DNA of 64,000 bases. It comes from Fusobacterium naviforme. Its GTDB lineage: Bacteria; Bacillota; Clostridia; Lachnospirales; Lachnospiraceae. Every line of letters starts with the position of its first letter. Position 1 is the stretch's first letter. The notes beneath the pieces are model-generated. The model ran no database searches and was not told the origin of the DNA. It saw only the letters and a list, made by a program, of their open reading frames with translations. The translations under genes were made by a program, and so were the position numbers. Positions 52,424 to 58,577 of the stretch are shown here, in pieces. The stretch is taken from assembly GCA_003014445.1 (NCBI GenBank), contig PYGH01000004.1:62001-126000 (forward strand), given 5' to 3'.

Positions 52424-53051
52424 AGTCCTCGTCCTCCTCATCTTCTTCGTAGTAGTCGTCCTCGTCCTCATCGTCGTATGTGTCTACGTCCTCCTGCTCG
52501 TCTCTGTAGTCCCACATATCCTCTTTGTTCGGCTCCTCTTTCAGTTCCGGGTGCTCCTCAATGTATTTCAATACACCCTCTTCCAGCCGTTCCAGCGCTT
52601 TGTCGTAGGTTCTGTCGTCGTAAATCTCCCAAGCGTCCTGTACCAGTCTCGCAACCTCCGGGCTGCATTTCGCTGCGAGGTATCTGCCTGCCGGGTTGCA
52701 AGTCTCTCTCCCGTAGTCAATTCCCAGATGGTCTCCGTCGTTGAAATTTCTATAGCCGATTCTACAAATCGCTCTCACTATTTCTCCTGCGACGCTCTCC
52801 GCTGCTCCGCTTGCCGGAACCAGCTCTTCAAAAAGGTCGTTAAGCTTTTCCTGTGCGGTCTTTGCTTTTACCAGCTCGTAGCTCTCTGCCTCTTTTTTGT
52901 CCAGCTCTCTGGTGTAGTCGATACACCCCCAAGCCTCTCTGCCAATCTCCTCTACGTACTGCCTGCTGTCGTAGTTCTGAATCATCACCACGCCGTCTTT
53001 CGGGAACGTCCCCGGTCCTACCGGGCGCATAATGCTGTAATATCTCGTCAT
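52416..53051 (-). CDS. Hypothetical phage protein with acidic tail (211 aa)
   Basis: ATG 53051 with AAGGAGG upstream. N-terminal 60 residues (MTRYYSIMRPVGPGTFPKDGVVMIQNYDSRQYVEEIGREAWG) look like a small LPD-type polyvalent-protein domain; residues about 75-185 are helical with GRETCNPAGRYLAAKCSPEVARL; the last 30 residues are almost all Asp, Glu and Tyr (DEDEDDYYEEDEEDEDYE). Acidic tails of this sort occur in DNA-mimic anti-restriction or host-takeover proteins, but that is only a suggestion. Confidence 0.75.
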   Translation of the reverse strand: MTRYYSIMRPVGPGTFPKDGVVMIQNYDSRQYVEEIGREAWGCIDYTRELDKKEAESYELVKAKTAQEKLNDLFEELVPASGAAESVAGEIVRAICRIGYRNFNDGDHLGIDYGRETCNPAGRYLAAKCSPEVARLVQDAWEIYDDRTYDKALERLEEGVLKYIEEHPELKEEPNKEDMWDYRDEQEDVDTYDDEDEDDYYEEDEEDEDYE

Positions 53052-53094
53052 TGTTTTGTCCTCCTTCTTTTCTCCCTTTACGGGGCGTTTCTGT

Positions 53095-53127
53095 TTCACG
53101 CGAAACTTATACACCCCGTTTCGGGTC
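53095..53127 (-). promoter_or_regulatory. Operator-like site and leader hairpin before the acidic-tail gene
   Basis: On the minus strand ACCCGAAACGGGGT (53126-53113) sits just upstream of a -10-like TATAAG (53111-53106), matching the position of the palindromes in the two stronger phage promoters. No good -35 is seen. Downstream, TTTCGCGTGAAA and ACGGGG/CCCCGT can form a nested leader hairpin. Confidence 0.45.
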
Positions 53128-53144
53128 ATTCTCTGGTAAAAAAA

Positions 53145-53630
53145 TTACTTCATCGTTTCTAGCAGTCTCTTGATGAGCCTCTCGCAGTCGCTCGCTCTCT
53201 TTGTTCCCCATCTGTTGCTCTGTACCGCGTTCTGGAAGTCCTGACTATTCGGGTTTTCGGCGTGCTCTACGATTTCTCTCGCTGCTGCCTCAGCTATCCG
53301 GCTCGCGTTCTTTTCTGCCTCAATAAGGATTGCCTTAATCTCTCCGGCCTCCGCCGTTGTGAGGGTCTTGCCTTTCAGCTCCTCCACCTGCTTCTGGTAT
53401 CTCTCTGCCTCTGCCGCGTAATACTCTCCGGCTTTCTTGAACTCCTCTGCATTCTTTTCTGCCGTTTCGGCTCTCTGCTTCATGCTGCACCCGAAGTCGT
53501 TTTCAATGTTTTCCTCACCAATCTCGAAGCACCCCTCGAACGCCATTCCGATGTAGCTGTTCTCTCCCAGCTCCTCTACAATTTTCCTGATTTTGTCCAG
53601 CGCCTTGCGTTCCTGTTCTTTCGTCGTCAT
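53145..53630 (-). CDS. Coiled-coil hypothetical phage protein (161 aa)
   Basis: ATG 53630 with GGAGG eight bases upstream. A conserved-looking start (ALDKIRKIVEELGENSYIGMAFEGCFEIGEENIENDFGCS) precedes a coiled coil of about 60 residues (QRAETAEKNAEEFKKAGEYYAAEAERYQKQVEELK). First gene after the 53.7 kb promoter. Function unknown. Confidence 0.8.
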   Translation of the reverse strand: MTTKEQERKALDKIRKIVEELGENSYIGMAFEGCFEIGEENIENDFGCSMKQRAETAEKNAEEFKKAGEYYAAEAERYQKQVEELKGKTLTTAEAGEIKAILIEAEKNASRIAEAAAREIVEHAENPNSQDFQNAVQSNRWGTKRASDCERLIKRLLETMK

Positions 53631-53679
53631 TTTCGTTTCCTCCGTTTCTTTTTGGGTCGCTCCGTCTGAGCCTAATTGA

Positions 53680-53708
53680 ATTATAGCCCCCATTTGGGGC
53701 GATATCAA
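53680..53708 (-). promoter_or_regulatory. Phage promoter with palindrome in the spacer (site 2)
   Basis: TTGATA (53708-53703), 17-base spacer, TATAAT (53685-53680). The spacer contains GCCCCAAATGGGGGC directly next to the -10. Same design as the promoter at 54,993-55,021, so the two are probably controlled by one protein. Confidence 0.85.
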
Positions 53709-53726
53709 CCAAAAAAGAGAAATATT

Positions 53727-53906
53727 TTAGATTTTTTCCACGTTCCTCCTCTCCGGCTCTTTGACGCTGTACTTCACGTCGTTTCCGAATCTGTCTTTGA
53801 GGTAGTTTACTGCCGCCTCTACCGTCGGTGCTATGTTGTGGAATCCTCTCGCTGTAATCTCATAGCCCCAGCTCTCGATTTTGGCTTTCTTAATCGTGTA
53901 TGTCAT
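53727..53906 (-). CDS. Small hypothetical phage protein (59 aa)
   Basis: ATG 53906 to TAA 53727, with AAGGAGG upstream. Sequence starts MTYTIKKAKIESWGYEITAR and ends SVKEPERRNVEKI. Last gene of the six-gene small operon; a good ribosome site and spacing of 12 bases from its neighbour support it. Confidence 0.75.
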   Translation of the reverse strand: MTYTIKKAKIESWGYEITARGFHNIAPTVEAAVNYLKDRFGNDVKYSVKEPERRNVEKI

Positions 53907-53918
53907 ATCCCTGCCTCC

Positions 53919-54104
53919 TTATCTGGCAATAAAGTTCTCCGGCCTCCTGCGCCTTTCTGGTACTCCGCCGTCGTCTACCCTGAATCGCTTTGCCGCTTTG
54001 TTCAGCGCCGCTTTCTCGTTCCGGGCCTCTATTCTCCCGACGTATTCCGTCACGTCTCCTCCCCATACTCTGTGGATTATCTCGTATATGCTGAATGTTC
54101 TCAT
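53919..54104 (-). CDS. Small hypothetical phage protein (61 aa)
   Basis: ATG 54104, overlapping the upstream stop (ATGA) with GGAGG upstream. MRTFSIYEIIHRVWGGDVTEYVG then a basic region (KAAKRFRVDDGGVPERRRRPENF). Coupled translation supports it. Function unknown. Confidence 0.75.
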   Translation of the reverse strand: MRTFSIYEIIHRVWGGDVTEYVGRIEARNEKAALNKAAKRFRVDDGGVPERRRRPENFIAR

Positions 54105-54334
54105 ATTCTTGCGCCTCCATTCATATTGATTCTTACCTCGAATCCCTCTGTAATCATGGCCCTTATGTGTTCGTTCAATTTCTTTGCGGTCATGTCGTCT
54201 CTCTTTGCTCTTTTGCCAAGCGTCGGAGTGTCGCAATATATTGCCTTGCCCTCTCGCCAGAATTTTGCCGGACAGAACCCTTTGCCGCTTATCTCAATCG
54301 TTCCGCCGTGCTTCATCATTTCGTAGAACGTCAT
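54101..54334 (-). CDS. Small hypothetical phage protein (77 aa)
   Basis: ATG 54334, overlapping the upstream stop by 4 bases. MTFYEMMKHGGTIEISGKGF at the start, helical C-terminus with TAKKLNEHIRAMITEGFEVRI. No family recognised. Confidence 0.75.
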   Translation of the reverse strand: MTFYEMMKHGGTIEISGKGFCPAKFWREGKAIYCDTPTLGKRAKRDDMTAKKLNEHIRAMITEGFEVRINMNGGARI

Positions 54335-54528
54335 GCCGTCAGCCTCCTCCTATGGTCGATAATTGCTTTTCTCGCTCCCTCAATGGTCATTGCCATGTCG
54401 ATTGTTTTGTTTCCGATTGCTGCGCCGTAGGGGTATTTACCTCCCTTGCGACTGTAAATCTTGTACCCGTCCTCCGTCGTTTCGTAGACGATTGTGTTTC
54501 TCGTGTCGCTGAAATTCTCGTATGTCAT
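54331..54528 (-). CDS. Small hypothetical phage protein (65 aa)
   Basis: ATG 54528 with AAGGAGG upstream. MTYENFSDTRNTIVYETTEDGYKIY, beta-rich, then a helix (MAMTIEGARKAIIDHRRRL). Coupled to the next gene. Function unknown. Confidence 0.78.
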   Translation of the reverse strand: MTYENFSDTRNTIVYETTEDGYKIYSRKGGKYPYGAAIGNKTIDMAMTIEGARKAIIDHRRRLTA

Positions 54529-54540
54529 TGTCGCTCCTCC

Positions 54541-54753
54541 TTAAATCGCCGCGAATGTGTAGTTGATTGCCTTGTACTGTCCTTGTTTCTTTACCTTGCA
54601 GGTTCCCCAGCGGCAAATTCTGAAATCGTCCGGCTCATAACCGATGTACCAAAAGTTGCCCCTATCTTCTATCCAGTTGACTGTCGCCGGGAATCTCTTT
54701 ACCGTAGAGCTTGTCTCTCTCGTAACCATGTATCTTTTGCCTGCTTCTAACAT
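54541..54753 (-). CDS. Small hypothetical phage protein (70 aa)
   Basis: ATG 54753 with GAGGAGG upstream. MLEAGKRYMVTRETSSTVKRFPATVNWIEDRGNFWYIGYE: looks like a small beta barrel of the SH3 or OB kind, with two Cys later (RICRWGTCKV). Function unknown. Confidence 0.75.
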   Translation of the reverse strand: MLEAGKRYMVTRETSSTVKRFPATVNWIEDRGNFWYIGYEPDDFRICRWGTCKVKKQGQYKAINYTFAAI

Positions 54754-54772
54754 ATCCGCTCCTCCTCTTTCT

Positions 54773-54937
54773 TTATGCCATCTTTTCGATAAGGGCCAGC
54801 AGCATTTCGTGCTCTTTGTAGCTGATTTTTTCGCGCTGGTATGCCATGTCGATTCCGTCTGCTCCGTAGAAAACATTCTGGATTGCGTCCTCTTTGTTCT
54901 CCGCCTCGATGATTCTCTGGATAAATTTCTTGAACAT
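54773..54937 (-). CDS. Small helical phage protein (54 aa)
   Basis: ATG 54937 with AGGAGG upstream, ends TAA 54773. MFKKFIQRIIEAENKEDAIQ... then KISYKEHEMLLALIEKMA: helical, amphipathic. First gene of the small-gene operon, about 50 bases after the promoter at 54,993-55,021. Confidence 0.75.
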   Translation of the reverse strand: MFKKFIQRIIEAENKEDAIQNVFYGADGIDMAYQREKISYKEHEMLLALIEKMA

Positions 54938-54992
54938 ATCCTTGCCTCCTATCGTGTCCCTGTTCAGGTCGTTTACGTCATCTTACACCCTC

Positions 54993-55021
54993 ATTATAGC
55001 CCCTTAAAGGGGCATTATCAA
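54993..55021 (-). promoter_or_regulatory. Phage promoter with palindrome in the spacer (site 1)
   Basis: TTGATA (55021-55016), 17-base spacer, TATAAT (54998-54993). The spacer holds the perfect palindrome GCCCCTTTAAGGGGC (55013-54999) touching the -10. It should be repressed when the palindrome is occupied. Confidence 0.88.
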
Positions 55022-55073
55022 CACATATTTCCAAGTATTTTTTAAAAATGTTCCAGAACGGGTCATTTTGGGT

Positions 55074-55118
55074 AAAAAAATAAAGCCCCTCCTACGGATT
55101 TCTCCATAAGAGGGGCTT
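55074..55118 (-). terminator. Strong terminator after the lysis genes
   Basis: AAGCCCCTC...GAGGGGCTT with an inner stem closed by a GAAA loop, followed on the minus strand by TTATTTTTTT. It ends the structural/lysis transcript. The 84 bases between it and the holin stop hold no gene that I can see. Confidence 0.9.
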
Positions 55119-55202
55119 ACCGTCGAGTTCTGGTGGCGCTTCCCACGTCGGTCTTACATAAATCATCAATTCATCATGCGGCCCTGCCGCGTCCCGTATA
55201 GG

Positions 55203-55742
55203 TTATTCCTCCGGCTCTGCTACCGTCGGTTCTGATGTAAGCTGGCTCACCGCCGTCTGCGCAATGGTGGCCGCCGTAGCTGCTGCTGTGCTTGCCGCTA
55301 TCGCGGCTGCGTCCGGCTCCGCCGTCTGGTTAATTATCTCCGGCGTTTCGAGCTTCTGTTTTCTTACCTCTGCCTCAACCATCGGCAAGATATACTCCTT
55401 AATGTCGCCGTAGGTCTCCTCGATAAATTCTGCTGCCGCCGGGGTGAGTATGCTTAGGGCTGCCGCGAGGCTTCTCTGTAGTGCCTCTTTCTGCGCCTCT
55501 TTTGTGAATTTCCCGGCTGCTTTCAGGCTGTCCACGTATGTCTGACTGGTATAGCTTACCGCCGTCGCAATCGCCTTTGAAATCTCCTCAAGGTGATTTC
55601 TCAGCACGTCTCCCTGCGTGCTTGCTGTTTCGGCTTTTGCGCTTGCTGTCCAGCTGTTAATCAGTCTTACGAGGTAACCTGCCAGAATTGGAACGCATAC
55701 GCTCAGTACCGCTACCAGTATGTCGTTTACTAAGTCGCTCAT
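55203..55742 (-). CDS. Phage holin, LLH family
   Basis: 179 residues from ATG 55742 with AGGAGG upstream. An N-terminal helix (LVNDILVAVLSVCVPILAGYLVRLI) precedes an Ala/Glu-rich helical region (GKFTKEAQKEALQRSLAAALSILTPAAAEFIEETYGDIKEYI) typical of phage LL-H-type holins, and a long Ala/Thr tail. Holins make membrane holes so the endolysin can reach the wall. Confidence 0.85.
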   Translation of the reverse strand: MSDLVNDILVAVLSVCVPILAGYLVRLINSWTASAKAETASTQGDVLRNHLEEISKAIATAVSYTSQTYVDSLKAAGKFTKEAQKEALQRSLAAALSILTPAAAEFIEETYGDIKEYILPMVEAEVRKQKLETPEIINQTAEPDAAAIAASTAAATAATIAQTAVSQLTSEPTVAEPEE

Positions 55743-55938
55743 GTTTCTTTTCCTCCTGTTGTCTCTTTCGCTTTACCTCCAACTGCCTGCACCCCTTTGA
55801 CGGGAACGGGCAGTTTTCGCAATCGTAGTCGCAATGTTCCTCCTCCGGGTTGAACTCTGTAAGGGCTTTCAGCCACCCGGCGAGCATAAGTATCACGACC
55901 ACAATCACGAAAATCCTCAATATCGTTGCAGCTATCAT
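55657..55938 (-). CDS. Small cysteine-bearing membrane protein (93 aa)
   Basis: ATG 55938 overlaps the endolysin stop (ATGA). One helix (residues 4-24, ATILRIFVIVVVILMLAGWL) is followed by CDYDCENCPFPSKGC and a very basic tail. Its last 86 bases overlap the holin start in another frame. It may be a lysis accessory protein; unproven. Confidence 0.65.
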   Translation of the reverse strand: MIAATILRIFVIVVVILMLAGWLKALTEFNPEEEHCDYDCENCPFPSKGCRQLEVKRKRQQEEKKHERLSKRHTGSGTERMRSNSGRLPRKTD

Positions 55939-57455
55939 TCCGGCAGCTTCAAAACCTGCTCGGCGTAGATGGTGTCGCTTTTCAGTCCGTTCAGGTCTTT
56001 AATTTCTTTGTACCTGCTACCGTTGCCGAGCTGTTTTGCTGCAATCGCCCACAGGCTGTCGCCCTTTTTCACGGTGTACGTCCGGGTGCTCTGCGCGGTC
56101 ACTGTGCTCCCGGTTTTCTGTCCAATGTCCGCCGCGTCTACCCAGCCGTAAACATTGCTGCCTCCGCCCTTTTCAGCAATCAGGTGATACGGGTGCTTGC
56201 TCTTTCCGAGCTGGTAAATCTGCGTAATTTTCGCCTTGCCCGGCGTGCAGGTCTTTCCGCTTGCCGCATTCGCGCTGGTGTAGTGCTTGCTGCCGCTGAA
56301 CTGGACAATGTCGCCCACCTTTAAGCTCTGCGCGGTCTGTCCGCCTGCGCTCCCGGTTCCCGTTCCTGTGGAGGGCGTTACGGTGTTGTTGTCGTACTTC
56401 GGCGTAATGAATCCGCGAATGTATCTCCCGTTTACCGCCATTGTCCTCGTTCCTATGGCGTTGCTCATGTTGCCCTCTACCACTACAAAGGTTCCGGCGC
56501 TCTTGTTTACCGATACGACGGTTCCCACATGGTCGGGGCCGGCCGTATTGTCGTAGCTGGCGTAGTTGCTGCCGTCCGCCCAATCATAAAGAATAGCGTC
56601 TCCGGGCGACGGTACGTAGTTGTCCGCCTCCACCCAGCAGCCCATCTTTTTCGCGTTCTCAATCAGGTAATAGCACGAAATTTCCAGCGGCATAATGGCC
56701 GTGTACCCCAGCTTAATTGCCAGCGCCGACCACGTGCAGGCGCACCACGCCCACCCGTACTGCATTTTCGTCTTTCTGGGGAGCTGCGCCGTCGGCAGCG
56801 TGTTGTAAATGTCGATAATCGACTTGTATGAGCCGTCGCTCTCTTTCTTGCCTACCCAGCTTAAAGCGAGGTCAACGACTTTCTGTCTCGAATATCCCAC
56901 TTTCGTCTCCTCCTCTTTCTGCTCTCCGCCGGAGGTCTTTCCGGCGTACTTGTCGTAGTAAGGCTGGCCGTAGCTGGCCCTCCTCGTCTTTGCTGCATCG
57001 CTCATATCCGCCGGGCGTTCAAACTGTGTCAGCACTGCGTCGCTGGCCGCCTTTACGCTCGTCGCTGTCTTGAGCGAATTAAAAAGAGACTTGTAGCTCT
57101 CGCTCAGCTCCTTAATCAGGAATCCGAGCTGCGTCTCCAAATCTCCAATAGATTTCCCGGCTGCCTTATGGTAGTCGAGCATATTCTGTTTCCGGCTCCA
57201 ATACGTCCACTGCGCCAGACCGTAGCCTGCGCTGTCGCGTACAAAGTTGCCGTAGCTGCCGCTGTCCACGGCTGCCGTGTAGGCCTCGTCGCTGTAGCCG
57301 AGTGATTTCTCGTAGCTGTTCTGCAAATTGTTCGGCCTCAGTCCGCTCTCCGCGTAGAGGTTTCCCATCAGTCCAGCCGCTCCGGCTGCGCTCAGCCCCT
57401 TACCCACGAGGTAATTCCATATCTTTTCCTCGTTGGTGCTGCCTTTTAGTGCCAT
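55935..57455 (-). CDS. Modular endolysin: lysozyme-type, CHAP, SH3-like and LysM domains
   Basis: 506 residues from ATG 57455 (MALKGSTNEEKIW) with AAGGAGG upstream. Residues about 5-165: phage tail-lysozyme domain (GLMGNLYAESGLRPNNLQN, GYGLAQWTYWSRK). About 180-350: CHAP peptidase with catalytic Cys in WAWCACTW and His in GPDHVGTVVSV. About 370-450: SH3-like cell-wall domain (LKVGDIVQFSGSKHY...NVYGWVDAADI). About 460-506: LysM (YTVKKGDSLWAIAAKQLG). It degrades peptidoglycan for lysis; two catalytic domains of different type are present. Confidence 0.93.
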   Translation of the reverse strand: MALKGSTNEEKIWNYLVGKGLSAAGAAGLMGNLYAESGLRPNNLQNSYEKSLGYSDEAYTAAVDSGSYGNFVRDSAGYGLAQWTYWSRKQNMLDYHKAAGKSIGDLETQLGFLIKELSESYKSLFNSLKTATSVKAASDAVLTQFERPADMSDAAKTRRASYGQPYYDKYAGKTSGGEQKEEETKVGYSRQKVVDLALSWVGKKESDGSYKSIIDIYNTLPTAQLPRKTKMQYGWAWCACTWSALAIKLGYTAIMPLEISCYYLIENAKKMGCWVEADNYVPSPGDAILYDWADGSNYASYDNTAGPDHVGTVVSVNKSAGTFVVVEGNMSNAIGTRTMAVNGRYIRGFITPKYDNNTVTPSTGTGTGSAGGQTAQSLKVGDIVQFSGSKHYTSANAASGKTCTPGKAKITQIYQLGKSKHPYHLIAEKGGGSNVYGWVDAADIGQKTGSTVTAQSTRTYTVKKGDSLWAIAAKQLGNGSRYKEIKDLNGLKSDTIYAEQVLKLPE

Positions 57456-57468
57456 AGTCCACACCTCC

Positions 57469-57798
57469 TTATGTTGTTCCGTCCTCCGGCTCCTCCGCCG
57501 GGGTCATGGCGGCCATCTGCTCCGCCTTTTCCTCGGCTCTGTCCTCTAATTCCCACTCCCGGTCTTTATTGCGCTCTTTCGTGGTCTTAATCCATCCCAT
57601 GATGCCGCATTCGCCGCCCAGACAGGCAAATACGCAGGTCACGAGCGTGTCCGGGACTGAGCCAAAGAGCGTGAACAGGTGAATCATCGCAATCGTAAAG
57701 GTGACGAGGGCAATCCCGACAATAATCAGGACTACATTCATAACGCCGATGCTTTTCCGGGCGGGCTTCTTGCTGAGAGCATTTTTCTTTCCTTTCAT
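57469..57798 (-). CDS. Small membrane protein of the lysis module (109 aa)
   Basis: ATG 57798 with AAGGAGG upstream; a basic N-terminus (MKGKKNALSKKPARKS), one or two helices (MNVVLIIVGIALVTFTIAMIHLF and LVTCVFACLGGECGIMGW), and a charged coiled C-terminus (TKERNKDREWELEDRAEEKAEQ). Position between the XhlA-like gene and endolysin suggests a holin or regulator. Confidence 0.7.
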   Translation of the reverse strand: MKGKKNALSKKPARKSIGVMNVVLIIVGIALVTFTIAMIHLFTLFGSVPDTLVTCVFACLGGECGIMGWIKTTKERNKDREWELEDRAEEKAEQMAAMTPAEEPEDGTT

Positions 57799-57808
57799 CG
57801 CCGCCTCC

Positions 57809-58117
57809 TTACATGCCAATCTGCGTGAAAACAAAACCGATGGCAATGCCGACAATGGCGGTGACGACATAGCCCACGACCTTGCGCCACATCTCGCCGT
57901 CACGCCCTTCAAGGACTTCCAGCCGCTTGCCCTGACGCTCCTGCTCCTTGACCATGTTCTCCATGCCGATGGCAAGCCGTTCGATTGTGCGCGTCATGTT
58001 CTGAACCTCCCGAACGCCCTGCTCCAAGACTTCAATTCGGTGGTTCTGCCTCTTGTTCTCGTCATCAATCCTTTTGCGGAACTCCTCATGCTCCGCTCTG
58101 GAAATCGTCTCATCCAT
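57809..58117 (-). CDS. XhlA-like coiled-coil membrane protein (holin partner)
   Basis: 102 residues from ATG 58117, with GGAGG upstream inside the end of the reverse-transcriptase remnant. A coiled coil of about 75 residues (EHEEFRKRIDDENKRQNHRIEVLEQGV) leads to one C-terminal helix (VVGYVVTAIVGIAIGFVF): the design of haemolysin XhlA of defective phage PBSX, which works with the holin. Family call by layout. Confidence 0.75.
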   Translation of the reverse strand: MDETISRAEHEEFRKRIDDENKRQNHRIEVLEQGVREVQNMTRTIERLAIGMENMVKEQERQGKRLEVLEGRDGEMWRKVVGYVVTAIVGIAIGFVFTQIGM

Positions 58118-58529
58118 TCGTGATTTCCTCCTTTCCCTCGATGTAGTACTGCTTATAGATGGCGTTCAGCTTTTGCCGTGGTCCGTAGCTATTGCAGTGT
58201 TGCAATCCCCCTTTGTAGGATGCTGTCGCCCGGTCAAAGTATTTTCTGGAAATTTCGCCGTCATGGAGCTGCTGGCACATCTTCTTGACATGGCGAATAA
58301 TTCTCTTCGAGGTCTGTTTCTTTAACTTCCGGTGAGTAGGCCACAGCTTGAAGCCGCAGAACTCAACGCCCATCGAACAAGGTCTAATAGCAGTCTTTTT
58401 GTTGAGGTCAAGGCGCAGAAAATCCCGTAGAAATTCCTCAATATCCCTCTTGACCCGGTGCAGCTCCTCTTTATCGTCCGACAGAATGATTACATCATCC
58501 ATGTAGCGGATATAGTAACCTCCAGTTAA
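58110..58529 (-). pseudogene. Reverse transcriptase, C-terminal remnant (DGR type)
   Basis: The minus-strand frame reads GGYYIRYMDDVIILS, the RT active-site box (YMDD), then EELHRVKRDIEEFL, LDLNKKTAIRPCSMGVEFCGF and KLKKQTSKRIIRHVKKM, ending near HCNSYGPRQKLN. This is fingers-to-thumb sequence after motif 5 only; motifs 1-4 are gone. A stop lies 23 codons before YMDD and immediately upstream is the variable-protein terminator, so about two thirds of the gene has been deleted. YMDD plus the neighbouring variable lectin-fold gene points to a diversity-generating retroelement. No start codon with good spacing is seen. Confidence 0.85.
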
Positions 58530-58558
58530 AAATAGGGGCTGCGCTATCGCTTGCCCCT
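58528..58558 (-). terminator. Hairpin/terminator directly after the variable protein gene
   Basis: AGGGGC and GCCCCT pair with an inner GCG/CGC stem and ATAG loop, followed by ATTTTT. It lies 20 bases after the stop. A hairpin just past the variable repeat is also a known requirement of DGR retrohoming in the Bordetella phage, so it may have had both roles. Confidence 0.75.
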
Positions 58559-58577
58559 CAGTGATTCAGTAATCAGT

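Noticed and set aside
58110..58502. Group II intron or retron reverse transcriptase
   Set aside because: The box is YMDD rather than YADD, no maturase or intron RNA ends are seen, and the neighbour is a DGR-type variable protein.
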